Positions 51,099 to 60,176 of a stretch of DNA of 64,000 nucleotides are shown here, one piece after another. The notes beneath the pieces were generated by a model that did no database searches, had not been told where the DNA came from, and saw only the letters and a list, made by a program, of their open reading frames with translations. Source of the DNA: Candidatus Dietzia intestinigallinarum (GTDB taxonomy: Bacteria; Actinomycetota; Actinomycetes; Mycobacteriales; Mycobacteriaceae); the NCBI GenBank assembly GCA_019119875.1, contig DWWG01000242.1:62001-126000 (forward strand). Reading direction: 5' to 3'. Both the position numbers and the translations under genes were made by a program. Within the stretch, counting starts at the first letter, position 1. Every line of letters begins with the position of its first letter.

Positions 51099-51920
51099 AT
51101 GCCTCAGACCGTCGCGCAGCTCTCCGGCGCGCCCGTACTCGGAATCTCGGTGTGGGTGCTGGTGGCGCTCGTGCTCGCGGCCTTCGCCGCCGGCTGGGTC
51201 GACTCGGTGGTGGGGGGCGGCGGGCTGATCCAGCTCCCCGCGCTGGTTATCGCACTGCCGACGGACGCCTCGACCCCCGAGGTTCTCGGCACCAACAAGT
51301 TGTCCTCGGTCGCGGGCACGCTCGTCGCCACCCTGACCTACCTGCGCAAGATCCGGGTTCCGGTGGCCATGGTGGCGCCGCTCATCCTCGCGGCGTTCGC
51401 GGGCTCGGCCGCCGGGTCCTCGGTCGCCCGCTTCATACCCAAAGAACTGCTCACTCCGATCGTGCTGGTCGCGGTGATCGTCGTGGGGGCGTACACCTGG
51501 CTCCGGCCGAACCTGGGACGCACCCACGAGGAGCGCTACCGCGGCTGGGCGCGGGCGTGGCGGTCCGCGCTGATCGGGCTGGTCGTGGGGTTCTACGACG
51601 GGATTCTCGGGCCCGGCACCGGTTCGTTCTTCGTCATCGCGATCGTCGCGTTCCTGGGTTTCGGGTTCCTGCAGGGGACCGTCGCGGCCAAACTCGCCAA
51701 CCTCACCACCAATGTCGCCTCCATCCTCGTGTTCGGGCTGCACGGCGAACTGCTGTGGCTGATCGGCGGCTGCATGGCGGTGGCCAACCTCGCCGGCGGT
51801 TTCCTCGGTGCGCGGATGGCCATGCGGCACGGCAACGAATTCATCCGAACGGTGTTCCTGCTGGTCATCACCGTCCTCGGGGTCAGGCTCGCGTGGGACA
51901 GCGTGTCCATGTGGATGTGA
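51099..51920 (+). CDS. TSUP / TauE-SafE family membrane transporter
   Basis: This 273-residue protein has about eight transmembrane segments and the TauE/SafE patterns GWVDSVVGGGGLIQLPAL near the start and FYDGILGPGTGSFFVIA in the second half. Such proteins export or import sulfite, sulfonates or other small organosulfur anions; the substrate is unknown here. CACAGT ends 7 nt before the ATG. The divergent CGNR gene is the likely regulator. Confidence 0.88.
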   Translation: MPQTVAQLSGAPVLGISVWVLVALVLAAFAAGWVDSVVGGGGLIQLPALVIALPTDASTPEVLGTNKLSSVAGTLVATLTYLRKIRVPVAMVAPLILAAFAGSAAGSSVARFIPKELLTPIVLVAVIVVGAYTWLRPNLGRTHEERYRGWARAWRSALIGLVVGFYDGILGPGTGSFFVIAIVAFLGFGFLQGTVAAKLANLTTNVASILVFGLHGELLWLIGGCMAVANLAGGFLGARMAMRHGNEFIRTVFLLVITVLGVRLAWDSVSMWM

Positions 51921-51952
51921 GCTGCCCGGTCGGCGAACGTAGACTCGCGGCC

Positions 51953-54061
51953 ATGACCACCCCGAGCCCCGAGACCCCGCGCCACCCGCTGCTCGACGAG
52001 TCCCCGCTTCCGTACGGACTGCCGGACTTCGCGTCGATCGCCGACGAGGACCTGGAGCCGGCGATCCGGGCCGCGATCGACGATCACGCTGCCGAGATCG
52101 CCGCGATCACCTCGAACCCGGACCCGGCGACAGTGGAGAACACGGTCGTCGCCCTCGAGCGGTCCGGGCAGGCACTGCACCGCGTGCTTTCCGTGTTCTA
52201 CGGGCTGCTCGGACCGGATGCCACCCCGGCACGTCTCGACGTGGACCGTATCGTCTCCCCGCTGCTGGCGGCCCACAACTCTGCGGTGATGAGCGATCCG
52301 GACCTCTACGCCCGCGTGGACGCCGTTCTGACCGCGCTCGAGGCGGGCGACCTCCGCGTCGACGACGAGACGGCCCGGCTCGTCCGCCGGCACCACCGAG
52401 ACCTGCTGCGGGCCGGCGCAGCGCTGGACGAGGCCGGCCGCACCCGGCTCACGGCCATCGACACCCGGCTTGCGGAGCTCACCACACAGTTCGGCGAGAA
52501 CCTGCTCGCCTCCACCGCAGAGTTGGCGGTACCGGTCACCGACGAGGCCGAGCTCGCGGGGCTGCCGGAGTCCATGCGCGCCTCGCTCGCCGCCGCCGCC
52601 GAGGAGGCGGGCCGGGACGGCTGGTTGATCCCGCTCGGGTTGCCGACGGTGCAGCCGATCAGCGCCTGGCTCGATCACGCCGGATTGCGTGGCCGGGTCA
52701 TGGAGGCCTCGCTCAAGCGGGGCTCGACCCCGGGGCACGACAACACCCCGTTGGTGCTGGAAATCGTCCGCCTGCGCGCCGAGCGTGCCGAACTGCTCGG
52801 CCTGCGCTGCCACGCCGATCACGTGCTGGCGGTGGAGACGGCCGGAACCCCCGAGACGGCGCGGGGGCTGCTTCTCGACGTGGTGGATGCCGCGGTGACC
52901 AATGCGCGGGGCGAGGCCAAGGACCTGCTCGGCGGCGAGGACCGCGATCTCGACCCGGCCGACTGGGCGTGGGAGTCCGAGCGACTGCGGGCCGAGCGGT
53001 TCAGCGTCGACGACGCGACCGTCCGCCCGTATTTCGAGCTCGAGGCCGTGCTGAAAGACGGCGTGATGTACTCGGCCGCCGAGCTCTACGGGCTCCGCTT
53101 CGAGGAGCGGTCCGACCTGGCCGGTTACCTGCCCGATGTGCGGGTCATCGAGGTCTTTGACGAGGAGAGGTCCGAACGTGACGCGGGCGTCGGGCTGCTG
53201 CTGTTGGACTACTACGCCCGGCCGACCAAGCGGGGTGGGGCGTGGATGACCTCGTTCCGGGACCAGTCGCGACTTCTGGACTCCCGGCCGGTGGTCGTCA
53301 ATGTCATGAACCTGACCCGTCCGGCGGAAGGCGAGCCGACGCTGTTGACCATGGACGAGGTCACCACGATGTTCCACGAGTTCGGTCACGCACTGCACGG
53401 GCTGCTCTCGGACGTGGAGTACCCGGTGTTCTCGGGCACGTCCGTGCCCCGCGACTTCGTCGAGTTCCCCTCCCAGGTCAACGAGATGTGGGCCCGTCGT
53501 CCGGAGATGCTCGCCCACTACGCGCGCCACCGTGAGACCGGCGAGCCCATCGGCGGGGAGTTGGTCGAGCGGATGCGCGAGGCCGAGCGCTTCGGGGAGG
53601 GACAGGCGACCGTCGAGTACCTCGCGGCCGCGCTGATCGATCTCGCGTGGCATTCGCTCACCCTCGAGCAGGCCCGTGAGGTCACCGACGTCGAGGAGTT
53701 CGAGGCGAAGGTCCTCGCCGATGCCGGGCTCGACGTACCCGGGATCGAACCCCGCTACCGTTCGCGCTACTTCCAGCACGTGTTCGCCGGCGGCTACTCT
53801 GCCGCCTACTACTCCTACTTCTGGGCGGAGGTCCTCGACGCCGACGCCGCGGAATGGTTCATCGAGCGCGGCGGACTGCAGCGGTCCTCCGGAGACGCGA
53901 TGCGCCGCGAGGTGCTCTCGCGGGGCGGGGCGATCGACTTCCTCGCCGCGTACCGCAACCTGCGTGGGGCCGAGCCGGATCCGGCGGCGCTCCTGCGGCG
54001 CCGTGGACTGGGCTCCTCGGTCGTCGGTGGCCGTGAGACCGTCGCCGCGGGGCGGCCGTAG
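51953..54061 (+). CDS. M3 family peptidase (peptidyl-dipeptidase Dcp / oligopeptidase A type)
   Basis: This 702-residue cytosolic zinc peptidase cleaves oligopeptides. The HEFGHALH motif lies near residue 476, with the third ligand Glu in FVEFPSQVNE. DYYARPTKRGGAW and YYSYFWAEVLDAD are family-typical. No signal peptide is visible. TAGACT ends 7 nt before the ATG at 51953. The small membrane-protein gene follows 9 bp after the stop. Confidence 0.93.
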   Translation: MTTPSPETPRHPLLDESPLPYGLPDFASIADEDLEPAIRAAIDDHAAEIAAITSNPDPATVENTVVALERSGQALHRVLSVFYGLLGPDATPARLDVDRIVSPLLAAHNSAVMSDPDLYARVDAVLTALEAGDLRVDDETARLVRRHHRDLLRAGAALDEAGRTRLTAIDTRLAELTTQFGENLLASTAELAVPVTDEAELAGLPESMRASLAAAAEEAGRDGWLIPLGLPTVQPISAWLDHAGLRGRVMEASLKRGSTPGHDNTPLVLEIVRLRAERAELLGLRCHADHVLAVETAGTPETARGLLLDVVDAAVTNARGEAKDLLGGEDRDLDPADWAWESERLRAERFSVDDATVRPYFELEAVLKDGVMYSAAELYGLRFEERSDLAGYLPDVRVIEVFDEERSERDAGVGLLLLDYYARPTKRGGAWMTSFRDQSRLLDSRPVVVNVMNLTRPAEGEPTLLTMDEVTTMFHEFGHALHGLLSDVEYPVFSGTSVPRDFVEFPSQVNEMWARRPEMLAHYARHRETGEPIGGELVERMREAERFGEGQATVEYLAAALIDLAWHSLTLEQAREVTDVEEFEAKVLADAGLDVPGIEPRYRSRYFQHVFAGGYSAAYYSYFWAEVLDADAAEWFIERGGLQRSSGDAMRREVLSRGGAIDFLAAYRNLRGAEPDPAALLRRRGLGSSVVGGRETVAAGRP

Positions 54062-54070
54062 GATCGACGC

Positions 54071-54280
54071 GTGTCGTCATTTCTGCAGTTCTGGGACCGG
54101 GTCGAGCTCTGGCTCGTCACACTGCCCTTTCCGCTGCAGGTGGTGATCATGCTCGCGATGGGGGTGCCCGTGTTCCTGGCCGTCGCGGTGGTGGTCGAGA
54201 AGGTCGCCGATTCTCTCGTGCATCGATTCCGGATGCTCGTCGACTCCCGGCCCGCCGAGACCGGGAAGGAGGTCCGCTGA
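54071..54280 (+). CDS. Small single-pass membrane protein (69 aa)
   Basis: The product has one strong transmembrane helix (VVIMLAMGVPVFLAVAVVV, ~25-43) followed by a basic, probably cytosolic tail. Function is unknown. TAGGAT at 54059-54064 overlaps the upstream stop codon and ends 6 nt before the GTG. Its TGA overlaps the ATG of the next tiny gene, so both are made together. Confidence 0.65.
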   Translation: MSSFLQFWDRVELWLVTLPFPLQVVIMLAMGVPVFLAVAVVVEKVADSLVHRFRMLVDSRPAETGKEVR

Positions 54281-54363
54281 TGCCGCGTTCGCGTGTGACT
54301 CTCGCCCTCATCCTGCTGATCGCGTTCGTCGTGATCGCGTGGGTTCTCATCGAGGTGATCTGA
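54280..54363 (+). CDS. 27-residue membrane peptide
   Basis: The peptide is MPRSRV, then a hydrophobic helix (TLALILLIAFVVIAWVLIEV) and a stop at 54361. AAGGAGG lies about 7 nt before its ATG, which overlaps the previous TGA. The good ribosome-binding site and the coupling argue that it is translated. It resembles the unnamed small membrane proteins near this locus in mycobacteria. Confidence 0.6.
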   Translation: MPRSRVTLALILLIAFVVIAWVLIEVI

Positions 54364-54412
54364 CCCGCTGTACGGGTCTGACAGACGAGCTCCGCGGAGC
54401 GGGTTCCGGACG

Positions 54413-54418
54413 TACAAT
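54413..54418 (+). promoter_or_regulatory. -10 hexamer for a leaderless acyltransferase mRNA
   Basis: TACAAT, close to the best TANNNT form, ends 6 nt before the ATG at 54425. Confidence 0.55.
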
Positions 54419-54424
54419 CCCGGC

Positions 54425-56545
54425 ATGCAGCGCTTGAGCGGACTTGACGCCAGTTTTCTCTACTTCGAGACGCGGTCTCAGCTCCTCCACGTGTGTGGGT
54501 TGATCGTCCTGGACGTGTCCGAGGTGCCTGGCGGCTACAGCTTCGCCAGGCTCCGCGACGAGCTGAAGCGTCGTATCACCGGAATGCCGGCGTTCCGGCG
54601 CAAGCTGCACGATTCGATGCTCAACGTCGACCACCCGGTGTGGGTCGAGGCCGAGGATTTCGACATCGAACACCACCTCCACCGAATCGGCCTACCCCGG
54701 CCGGGGGACGATCGTGCGCTGTCCGAGCTCTGTGCGCACCTCGCCAGTCAGCCGATCGACCGCTCGTTGCCGCTGTGGCAGATGTATGTGATCGAGGGAC
54801 TGCCGGACGATCAGGTCGCGGTGTTCGCCAAGATGCACCACTCGACGGTCGACGGGGTCACGGGCGCCAACATGATGTCGCAACTGTGCACGCTCACCCC
54901 GGATGATCCGGCGCTGGACGAGGACCTGGTCAAGGAGACCGCCGGCGGTTCCGGCGCGCTGGAGCTCGCGGTGGGGGGTGCGCTGTCGCGTCTGGCCACC
55001 CCGTGGCGGTTGGCGTCACTACTGCCCGGCACACTGGGGGTCCTGCCGTCCTGGATCAGCCGGGCACGCAAGGGCTTGGCGATGCCGGCTCCGTTCACGG
55101 CGCCCCGCACGCCGTTCAACCGCACCATCACCGGCCACCGCACGATCTCGTTCACGAGTGTGGAGCTGGATGACGTCAAGCGGGTCAAGAACGCGTTCGG
55201 CACGACCGTCAACGACGTCGTGCTGGCGGTCACGTCCACGGCACTGCGCACGTATCTCGACGAGCTGCACTCGCTGCCGACCAAGCCGCTCATCGCGATG
55301 GTCCCGATGTCGGTCCACGCCGCGGAGTCCCGTCCCGGTACCAACCGCGTGTCGGGGATGTTCATGTCCCTGTCGACGGACATCGACGATCCGGTCGAAC
55401 GACTCGAGGCGATTCGTGACGCCAATGTGGTCGCCAAGGACCACACCAACGCGCTGGATGCGAACCTGCTGACGGACTGGGCGCAGTTCGCCGCGCCGTC
55501 GGTGTTCGGCTCCGCGGTGCGGATGTACTCGCGGCTGCGCCTGTCCGAGCGTCACCCGGTGGTGCACAATCTCGTCATCTCGAATGTGCCGGGGCCCAAC
55601 ATCCCGTTGTACTTCCTGGGTGCGCGGATCGAGCGGATGTTGCCGCTGGGGCCTGTCTTCCACGGCGCCGGCCTGAACTGCACCGTGATGTCGATGGACG
55701 GCAAGCTGCACTTCGGCTTCATCGCGTGCAAGCGCTCGGTGCCCGACCCCTGGCCGCTCGCGAAGGCCGTCGAGGAGGCACTGGCCGAGTACGTCGCGGC
55801 CGCCGCAGAGCGTGAGGCCAGTGGAGCGCCGGCCGTGGAGCGACGCTCGGCAGAGGAGCTCGCCGCCGAGCGTCGTGAGAAGCGCAGGGCGGCCCGTCAG
55901 TTGGCCAGGGAGAACTCGAAGAAGGCCCCCGCGGACGCGGCGTCAGCCTCGACGTCCTCGACGACGGCGCCGGCCCCCGCGAAGAAGGCACCCGCGAAGA
56001 AGGCCCCTGCGAAGAAGGCGGCTCCCGCCAAGTCGGCCGCGGCGAAGAAGGCTGCTCCCGCTAAGCCGGCCGCGGCGAAGAAGGCAGCTCCTGCCAAGCC
56101 GGCCGCGGCGAAGAAGGCGGCTCCTGCCAAGCCGGCCGCGGCGAAGAAGACGGCTCCGGCCAAGCCGGCCGCGGCGAAGAAGGCGGCTCCCGCTAAGCCG
56201 GCCGCGGCGAAGAAGAGCCCCGCGAAGAAGTCTTCCGCGCAGAAGCCGACCGCGGCACCACCTGTGGTGAAGCCCGCAGCGGCCCAGAACGCACCGTCCG
56301 CGGCCCCGGACACCGCCTCCGCGGCAGCGACGTCTGCGACCTCCGAGTCCACCACGTCAAAGCCCACCGCGTCGAAGCCCACCGGATCGAGGCCCACCGG
56401 GTCGAAGCCGAGCGGTGGCGCTCCCGGCGGGCCGTCTCCGACAGCCGGCACCACCTCGTCGCCGTCGGCGACGGCCTCCCCGGCGCCGGCGCAGCCCGAG
56501 ACGAGAGGTGAGGCCGGCCCATCCACCGACGCCGGTCAGGCGTGA
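54425..56545 (+). CDS. Wax ester synthase/diacylglycerol acyltransferase with histone-H1-like tail
   Basis: The first ~455 residues form a WS/DGAT acyltransferase that makes triacylglycerol or wax esters at the membrane: LSGLDASFLYFE start, catalytic MHHSTVDG (H138 region, matching HHxxxDG), and VVHNLVISNVPGPNIPLYFLGAR. The remaining ~240 residues are unusual. First comes an Ala/Lys/Pro region with an 11-residue repeat (PAAAKKAAPAK) resembling histone H1 or mycobacterial HupB tails, then a Ser/Thr/Pro-rich end. Catalysis and tail are in one intact frame. The stop overlaps hemW by 4 bp. Confidence 0.9.
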   Translation: MQRLSGLDASFLYFETRSQLLHVCGLIVLDVSEVPGGYSFARLRDELKRRITGMPAFRRKLHDSMLNVDHPVWVEAEDFDIEHHLHRIGLPRPGDDRALSELCAHLASQPIDRSLPLWQMYVIEGLPDDQVAVFAKMHHSTVDGVTGANMMSQLCTLTPDDPALDEDLVKETAGGSGALELAVGGALSRLATPWRLASLLPGTLGVLPSWISRARKGLAMPAPFTAPRTPFNRTITGHRTISFTSVELDDVKRVKNAFGTTVNDVVLAVTSTALRTYLDELHSLPTKPLIAMVPMSVHAAESRPGTNRVSGMFMSLSTDIDDPVERLEAIRDANVVAKDHTNALDANLLTDWAQFAAPSVFGSAVRMYSRLRLSERHPVVHNLVISNVPGPNIPLYFLGARIERMLPLGPVFHGAGLNCTVMSMDGKLHFGFIACKRSVPDPWPLAKAVEEALAEYVAAAAEREASGAPAVERRSAEELAAERREKRRAARQLARENSKKAPADAASASTSSTTAPAPAKKAPAKKAPAKKAAPAKSAAAKKAAPAKPAAAKKAAPAKPAAAKKAAPAKPAAAKKTAPAKPAAAKKAAPAKPAAAKKSPAKKSSAQKPTAAPPVVKPAAAQNAPSAAPDTASAAATSATSESTTSKPTASKPTGSRPTGSKPSGGAPGGPSPTAGTTSSPSATASPAPAQPETRGEAGPSTDAGQA
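56030..56215 (+). repeat. 33-bp tandem repeats encoding PAAAKKAAPAK units
   Basis: About five and a half copies of a 33-bp unit encode the basic tail of the acyltransferase. Copies differ mainly at third positions (GCTCCCGCT, GCTCCTGCC, GCTCCGGCC), so the protein sequence has been kept while the DNA drifted. Confidence 0.85.
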
Positions 56546-57759
56546 CCGCCGGCGTAGAGGATCCGGCACGACTCGCTCTCACCCCACCGGAGCGCGATCC
56601 CGCGACGCCGTTCGGCATCTACCTCCACGTCCCGTTCTGCTCGACGCGGTGCGGCTACTGTGACTTCAACACCTACACCGCCGGCGAACTGGGTTCGGCC
56701 ACGTCACCTGTCGACTGGGAGCGGGCGGCCGCGATCGAGATCGACAGGGCGGCCGAGGCGCTCGCGCGTACGGGCACACCACCGGAGGTCGACACCGTGT
56801 TCGTGGGCGGCGGTACACCGTCGCTCGTCGGCGCGGACGTCCTGGTCGGCATGCTCGACCGTATCGACTCGGCGTTCGGGCTGGCACCCGGCGCCGAGGT
56901 CACCACGGAGAGCAACCCCGAATCCACCTCGCCGGAGTTCTTCGCCAGGCTCCGGGAGGGGGGCTACACGCGGATCTCTCTGGGGATGCAGTCCACGTCG
57001 GCACGCGTGCTCAGGGTCCTCGACCGCGCGCACACCCCTGGACGGCCGCAGGAGGCGGCCGCCGAGGCGGTGCGGGCGGGGTTCGAGCACGTGAATCTCG
57101 ACGTCATCTACGGGACACCGGGGGAGCGCGAGGAAGACCTGGCACACACCCTCGATGCCGTGGTGGCGGCCGGCGTGGACCACGTCTCGGCGTACTCGCT
57201 CATCGTGGAGGACGGCACGGCGCTCGCCCGGCGCATCCGGCGCGGTGAACTCCCCGGCACGGTCGACGATGTCCTGGCCGACCGGTACGGGCAGGTGAGT
57301 GAACGCCTGACCCGCGCCGGGTTCCACTGGTACGAGGTCTCCAACTTCGCCACCGAGGAGTCCGGGTACTGCCGTCACAACCTGGGGTACTGGCGCGGCG
57401 GTGACTGGTGGGGCGTCGGGCCGGGGGCCCATTCCCACGTGGCCGGTGCTCGTTGGTGGAACCACAAGCACCCTGCCCGGTACGCGGCGGCCTGCGATGC
57501 GGGCGAGCTTCCCGTGGACGGCGGCGAGCAGCTCACCGACACCGATCGGCACATCGAACGGATCATGACCGGTCTCCGTCTGGCCGAGGGGCTCGCCGAT
57601 TCGGTGTTCACCACCGACGAGCTCGCCCGCGCCGACGAGCAGGTCGAGGCCGGGTTGCTGTATCGGCGGGACGCCGGGCATCCGGAGGGGCCGGGGTACG
57701 CGTTGACGGACAGGGGCCGACTGCTGGCCGACGGGGTGGTCCGCGACATCCTCGTCTGA
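56542..57759 (+). CDS. hemW: HemW-type radical SAM protein (haem chaperone / coproporphyrinogen dehydrogenase-like)
   Basis: This 405-residue radical SAM enzyme has the 4Fe-4S motif CSTRCGYC near residue 32 within GIYLHVPFCSTRCGYCDF, FVGGGTPSL, TTESNPES, RISLGMQS, and HVSAYSLIVEDGT. HemW binds haem and does not have proven oxygen-independent Cpo activity, so the older name hemN is less apt. The GTG start overlaps the acyltransferase stop as GTGA. The hemW-hrcA-dnaJ order is widely conserved. Confidence 0.93.
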   Translation: MTAGVEDPARLALTPPERDPATPFGIYLHVPFCSTRCGYCDFNTYTAGELGSATSPVDWERAAAIEIDRAAEALARTGTPPEVDTVFVGGGTPSLVGADVLVGMLDRIDSAFGLAPGAEVTTESNPESTSPEFFARLREGGYTRISLGMQSTSARVLRVLDRAHTPGRPQEAAAEAVRAGFEHVNLDVIYGTPGEREEDLAHTLDAVVAAGVDHVSAYSLIVEDGTALARRIRRGELPGTVDDVLADRYGQVSERLTRAGFHWYEVSNFATEESGYCRHNLGYWRGGDWWGVGPGAHSHVAGARWWNHKHPARYAAACDAGELPVDGGEQLTDTDRHIERIMTGLRLAEGLADSVFTTDELARADEQVEAGLLYRRDAGHPEGPGYALTDRGRLLADGVVRDILV

Positions 57760-57806
57760 CAGATAGGGGCCGGGCCTGGCCTGACTGCAGAGCACCGGAA
57801 CTGACC

Positions 57807-57812
57807 TAGACT
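57807..57812 (+). promoter_or_regulatory. -10 hexamer upstream of hrcA
   Basis: TAGACT lies 90 nt before the hrcA ATG, within a 143-bp gap after hemW. I see no clear -35 and no CIRCE inverted repeat near it. Confidence 0.4.
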
Positions 57813-57902
57813 CGGACTGAGGCCGTCGGCCGACCCCGCCGGTAGTGCAGGAGACACCGACGTGTCGCGGGCCCACGAGTACCCGGTGAGGAGGAGCAGA
57901 TC

Positions 57903-58943
57903 ATGGCGAGCGCATCGGATCGGAGGACGGATGTCCTGCGTGCGATCGTCTCCGACTACATCGCCTCCCACGAGCCGGTGGGCTCGAAGGCGTTGGTCGA
58001 CAGGCACTCCCTGGGGGTGTCGAGTGCGACCATCCGCAACGACATGGCGGTGCTCGAGGCGGAGGGCTTCATCGTCCAGCCGCACACGAGCTCCGGCCGG
58101 GTCCCCACGGAGAAGGGGTACCGGCACTTCGTCGACTCGATCGAGAAGATCACCCCGCTCTCGCGGGCCGAGCGGCGGGCGATCCGGGTGTTCCTCGAGG
58201 GCGCGGTGGATCTGGACGACGTACTCCGGCGGGCGGTGCGCCTGCTCTCGCAGCTCACCCGCCAGGTGGCCGTGGTGCAGTACCCGGTCCTGGACCGTTC
58301 GACGGTGCGCCACCTCGAGGTGGTCAGTCTCACCCCCACCCGACTGCTGCTGGTGCTCATCACCGACACCGGGCGCGTCGACCAGCGGACGGTCGAACTC
58401 GCGGCCCCGCTGACCGACGAGCACCAGGCAGAACTGCGGTCCCTGCTGTCGGAGGCGGTGGCCGACAAGCGGCTCGCCGACGCCTCCGAGGCGCTGTCGG
58501 CCACCGGGGAGCAGGCACGTCCGGAGTACCGGGATGCGGTCGAGCGCTGCGTCACCGTCCTGGTGGACACCCTCGTGGAGCATCCGGACGACCGGATCGT
58601 CCTGGGAGGCACCGCCAATCTCACGCGGAGTGCCGCCGATTTCGACGGGTCACTCCGGTCGGTGCTGGAGGCGTTGGAGGAGCAGGTCGTGATCCTGCGC
58701 CTGCTCTCCTCCGCCCAGAAGGTCGGGAGCGGAGGGCCGGGCGGGGTCACCGTGCAGATCGGCGCGGAGACCCGGTCCGCGGAGATCCGCGGCGCCTCGG
58801 TCGTGTCCTCGCAGTACGGGGCGGAGGGCCACGAGTTCGGCGGGATGGGGGTGCTCGGGCCCACCCGGATGGACTATCCGGGAACAATCGCGTCGGTCGC
58901 CGCTGTTGCCCACTACGTGGGCGAGATCCTCGGCGGTCGCTGA
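57903..58943 (+). CDS. hrcA: Heat-inducible transcription repressor HrcA
   Basis: This 346-residue repressor binds CIRCE elements of groES/groEL genes. The N-terminal winged helix reads [21 protein letters not shown]...[16 protein letters not shown], and [14 protein letters not shown] follows. The C-terminal part ([38 protein letters not shown]) is complete. GAGGAGGAG precedes the ATG. No CIRCE site lies upstream, so its own operon is probably not under its control. Confidence 0.96.
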   Translation: MASASDRRTDVLRAIVSDYIASHEPVGSKALVDRHSLGVSSATIRNDMAVLEAEGFIVQPHTSSGRVPTEKGYRHFVDSIEKITPLSRAERRAIRVFLEGAVDLDDVLRRAVRLLSQLTRQVAVVQYPVLDRSTVRHLEVVSLTPTRLLLVLITDTGRVDQRTVELAAPLTDEHQAELRSLLSEAVADKRLADASEALSATGEQARPEYRDAVERCVTVLVDTLVEHPDDRIVLGGTANLTRSAADFDGSLRSVLEALEEQVVILRLLSSAQKVGSGGPGGVTVQIGAETRSAEIRGASVVSSQYGAEGHEFGGMGVLGPTRMDYPGTIASVAAVAHYVGEILGGR

Positions 58944-59027
58944 CCCCCGTACTCTCTTACCGGAACCGGGGCCACGAGGCCGGCGGTGCCATGAGCAGGA
59001 CGACTCAGCTAAAAAGAAAGGCCAGAC

Positions 59028-60170
59028 GTGTCACGCGACTACTACGGGACCCTCGGGGTTGATAGGGGCGCCTCGGAGGCCGAGATCAAGCGCGCCTACC
59101 GCAAGCTCGCCCGCGAGCTCCATCCCGACGTCAACCCGTCGGACGAGGCGCGTGAGCGGTTCAGCGAGATCACCGCGATCTACGAAGTCCTCACCGACCC
59201 GGAGAAGCGCCGCATCGTCGACATGGGCGGCGACCCCCTCGAGACCGGGGGCGGCGGCGGCTTCGGCGGAGGGTTCGGGAGCGGCGGCCTGGGCGATGTG
59301 TTCGAGGCCTTCTTCGGCGGTGGCGGTGGCGGCGGACGTGGCCCGCGCAGCCGCGTCCAGCCCGGCTCGGACGCGCTCATCCGCGTGAACCTGACCCTGG
59401 ACGAATGCGCCACCGGCGTCACCAAGGAGATCACCGTCGACACGGCGGTGCTGTGCGAGACCTGTCACGGCAAGGGGTCGGCCTCCGACGCCCCGCCGGC
59501 CACCTGTGGCATGTGCCAGGGTCAGGGCGAGATCCAGTCCGTCCAGCGTTCGCTGCTGGGCAACATCATGACCAGCCGCCCGTGCCCGACCTGTGCGGGC
59601 ACCGGCGAGATTATCACCGACCCGTGCGGCGAGTGCACCGGTCAGGGGCGCGTCCGCAAGCGTCGCACCGTCTCGGCCAAGATCCCGGCCGGCGTGGGCG
59701 GCGGCATGCGCATCCGTCTGTCCGGCCAGGGCGAGGTCGGCCCCGGCGGCGGTCCGGCCGGCGACCTGTACATCGAGGTCAACGAGCGCACCCACCCGGT
59801 GTTCGTCCGCGACGGCGAGGACCTGCACTGCACCGTGCGGGTGCCGGTGGTGGACGCGATGCTCGGCGGCACCGTCGGACTGGAGACCGTGACGGGGGAT
59901 CCGCTCGAGATCGAGATCCCGGCCGGCACCCAGCCGGGCCACACCGTCACGTTGACCGGCCGCGGAATGCCGCGGGTGCGTGGCGGCGGTTCGGGCGACC
60001 TGACCGTGCACATGGAGGTCGTGGTCCCGGAGAAGCTCGACCGCAAGCGCCGTGACCTGGTGGAGCAGCTGCGCCGGCTGGACAGCGACTCGGCCGAGGT
60101 CGTCAGTGAGGACACCGCCCACCGTGGCGGCCTGTTCTCCCGGTTGCGCGACGCCGTCGCCGGTCACTGA
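59028..60170 (+). CDS. dnaJ: Chaperone protein DnaJ (DnaJ2 type)
   Basis: This 380-residue Hsp40 stimulates DnaK. The J domain with HPD lies at residues 4-66, a Gly-rich/Phe linker at ~70-105 ([14 protein letters not shown]), and four CxxCxGxG-type zinc repeats at ~142-210 ([32 protein letters not shown]). The C-terminal substrate domains follow. An unusually A-rich AAAAAGAAAGG precedes the GTG. Linkage to hrcA identifies it as the dnaJ2 paralogue of actinobacteria. Confidence 0.96.
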   Translation: MSRDYYGTLGVDRGASEAEIKRAYRKLARELHPDVNPSDEARERFSEITAIYEVLTDPEKRRIVDMGGDPLETGGGGGFGGGFGSGGLGDVFEAFFGGGGGGGRGPRSRVQPGSDALIRVNLTLDECATGVTKEITVDTAVLCETCHGKGSASDAPPATCGMCQGQGEIQSVQRSLLGNIMTSRPCPTCAGTGEIITDPCGECTGQGRVRKRRTVSAKIPAGVGGGMRIRLSGQGEVGPGGGPAGDLYIEVNERTHPVFVRDGEDLHCTVRVPVVDAMLGGTVGLETVTGDPLEIEIPAGTQPGHTVTLTGRGMPRVRGGGSGDLTVHMEVVVPEKLDRKRRDLVEQLRRLDSDSAEVVSEDTAHRGGLFSRLRDAVAGH

Positions 60171-60176
60171 CCCCCC

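Noticed and set aside
57760..57902. CIRCE element controlling hrcA-dnaJ
   Set aside because: I looked for TTAGCACTC-N9-GAGTGCTAA or a close variant in the gap and found none.
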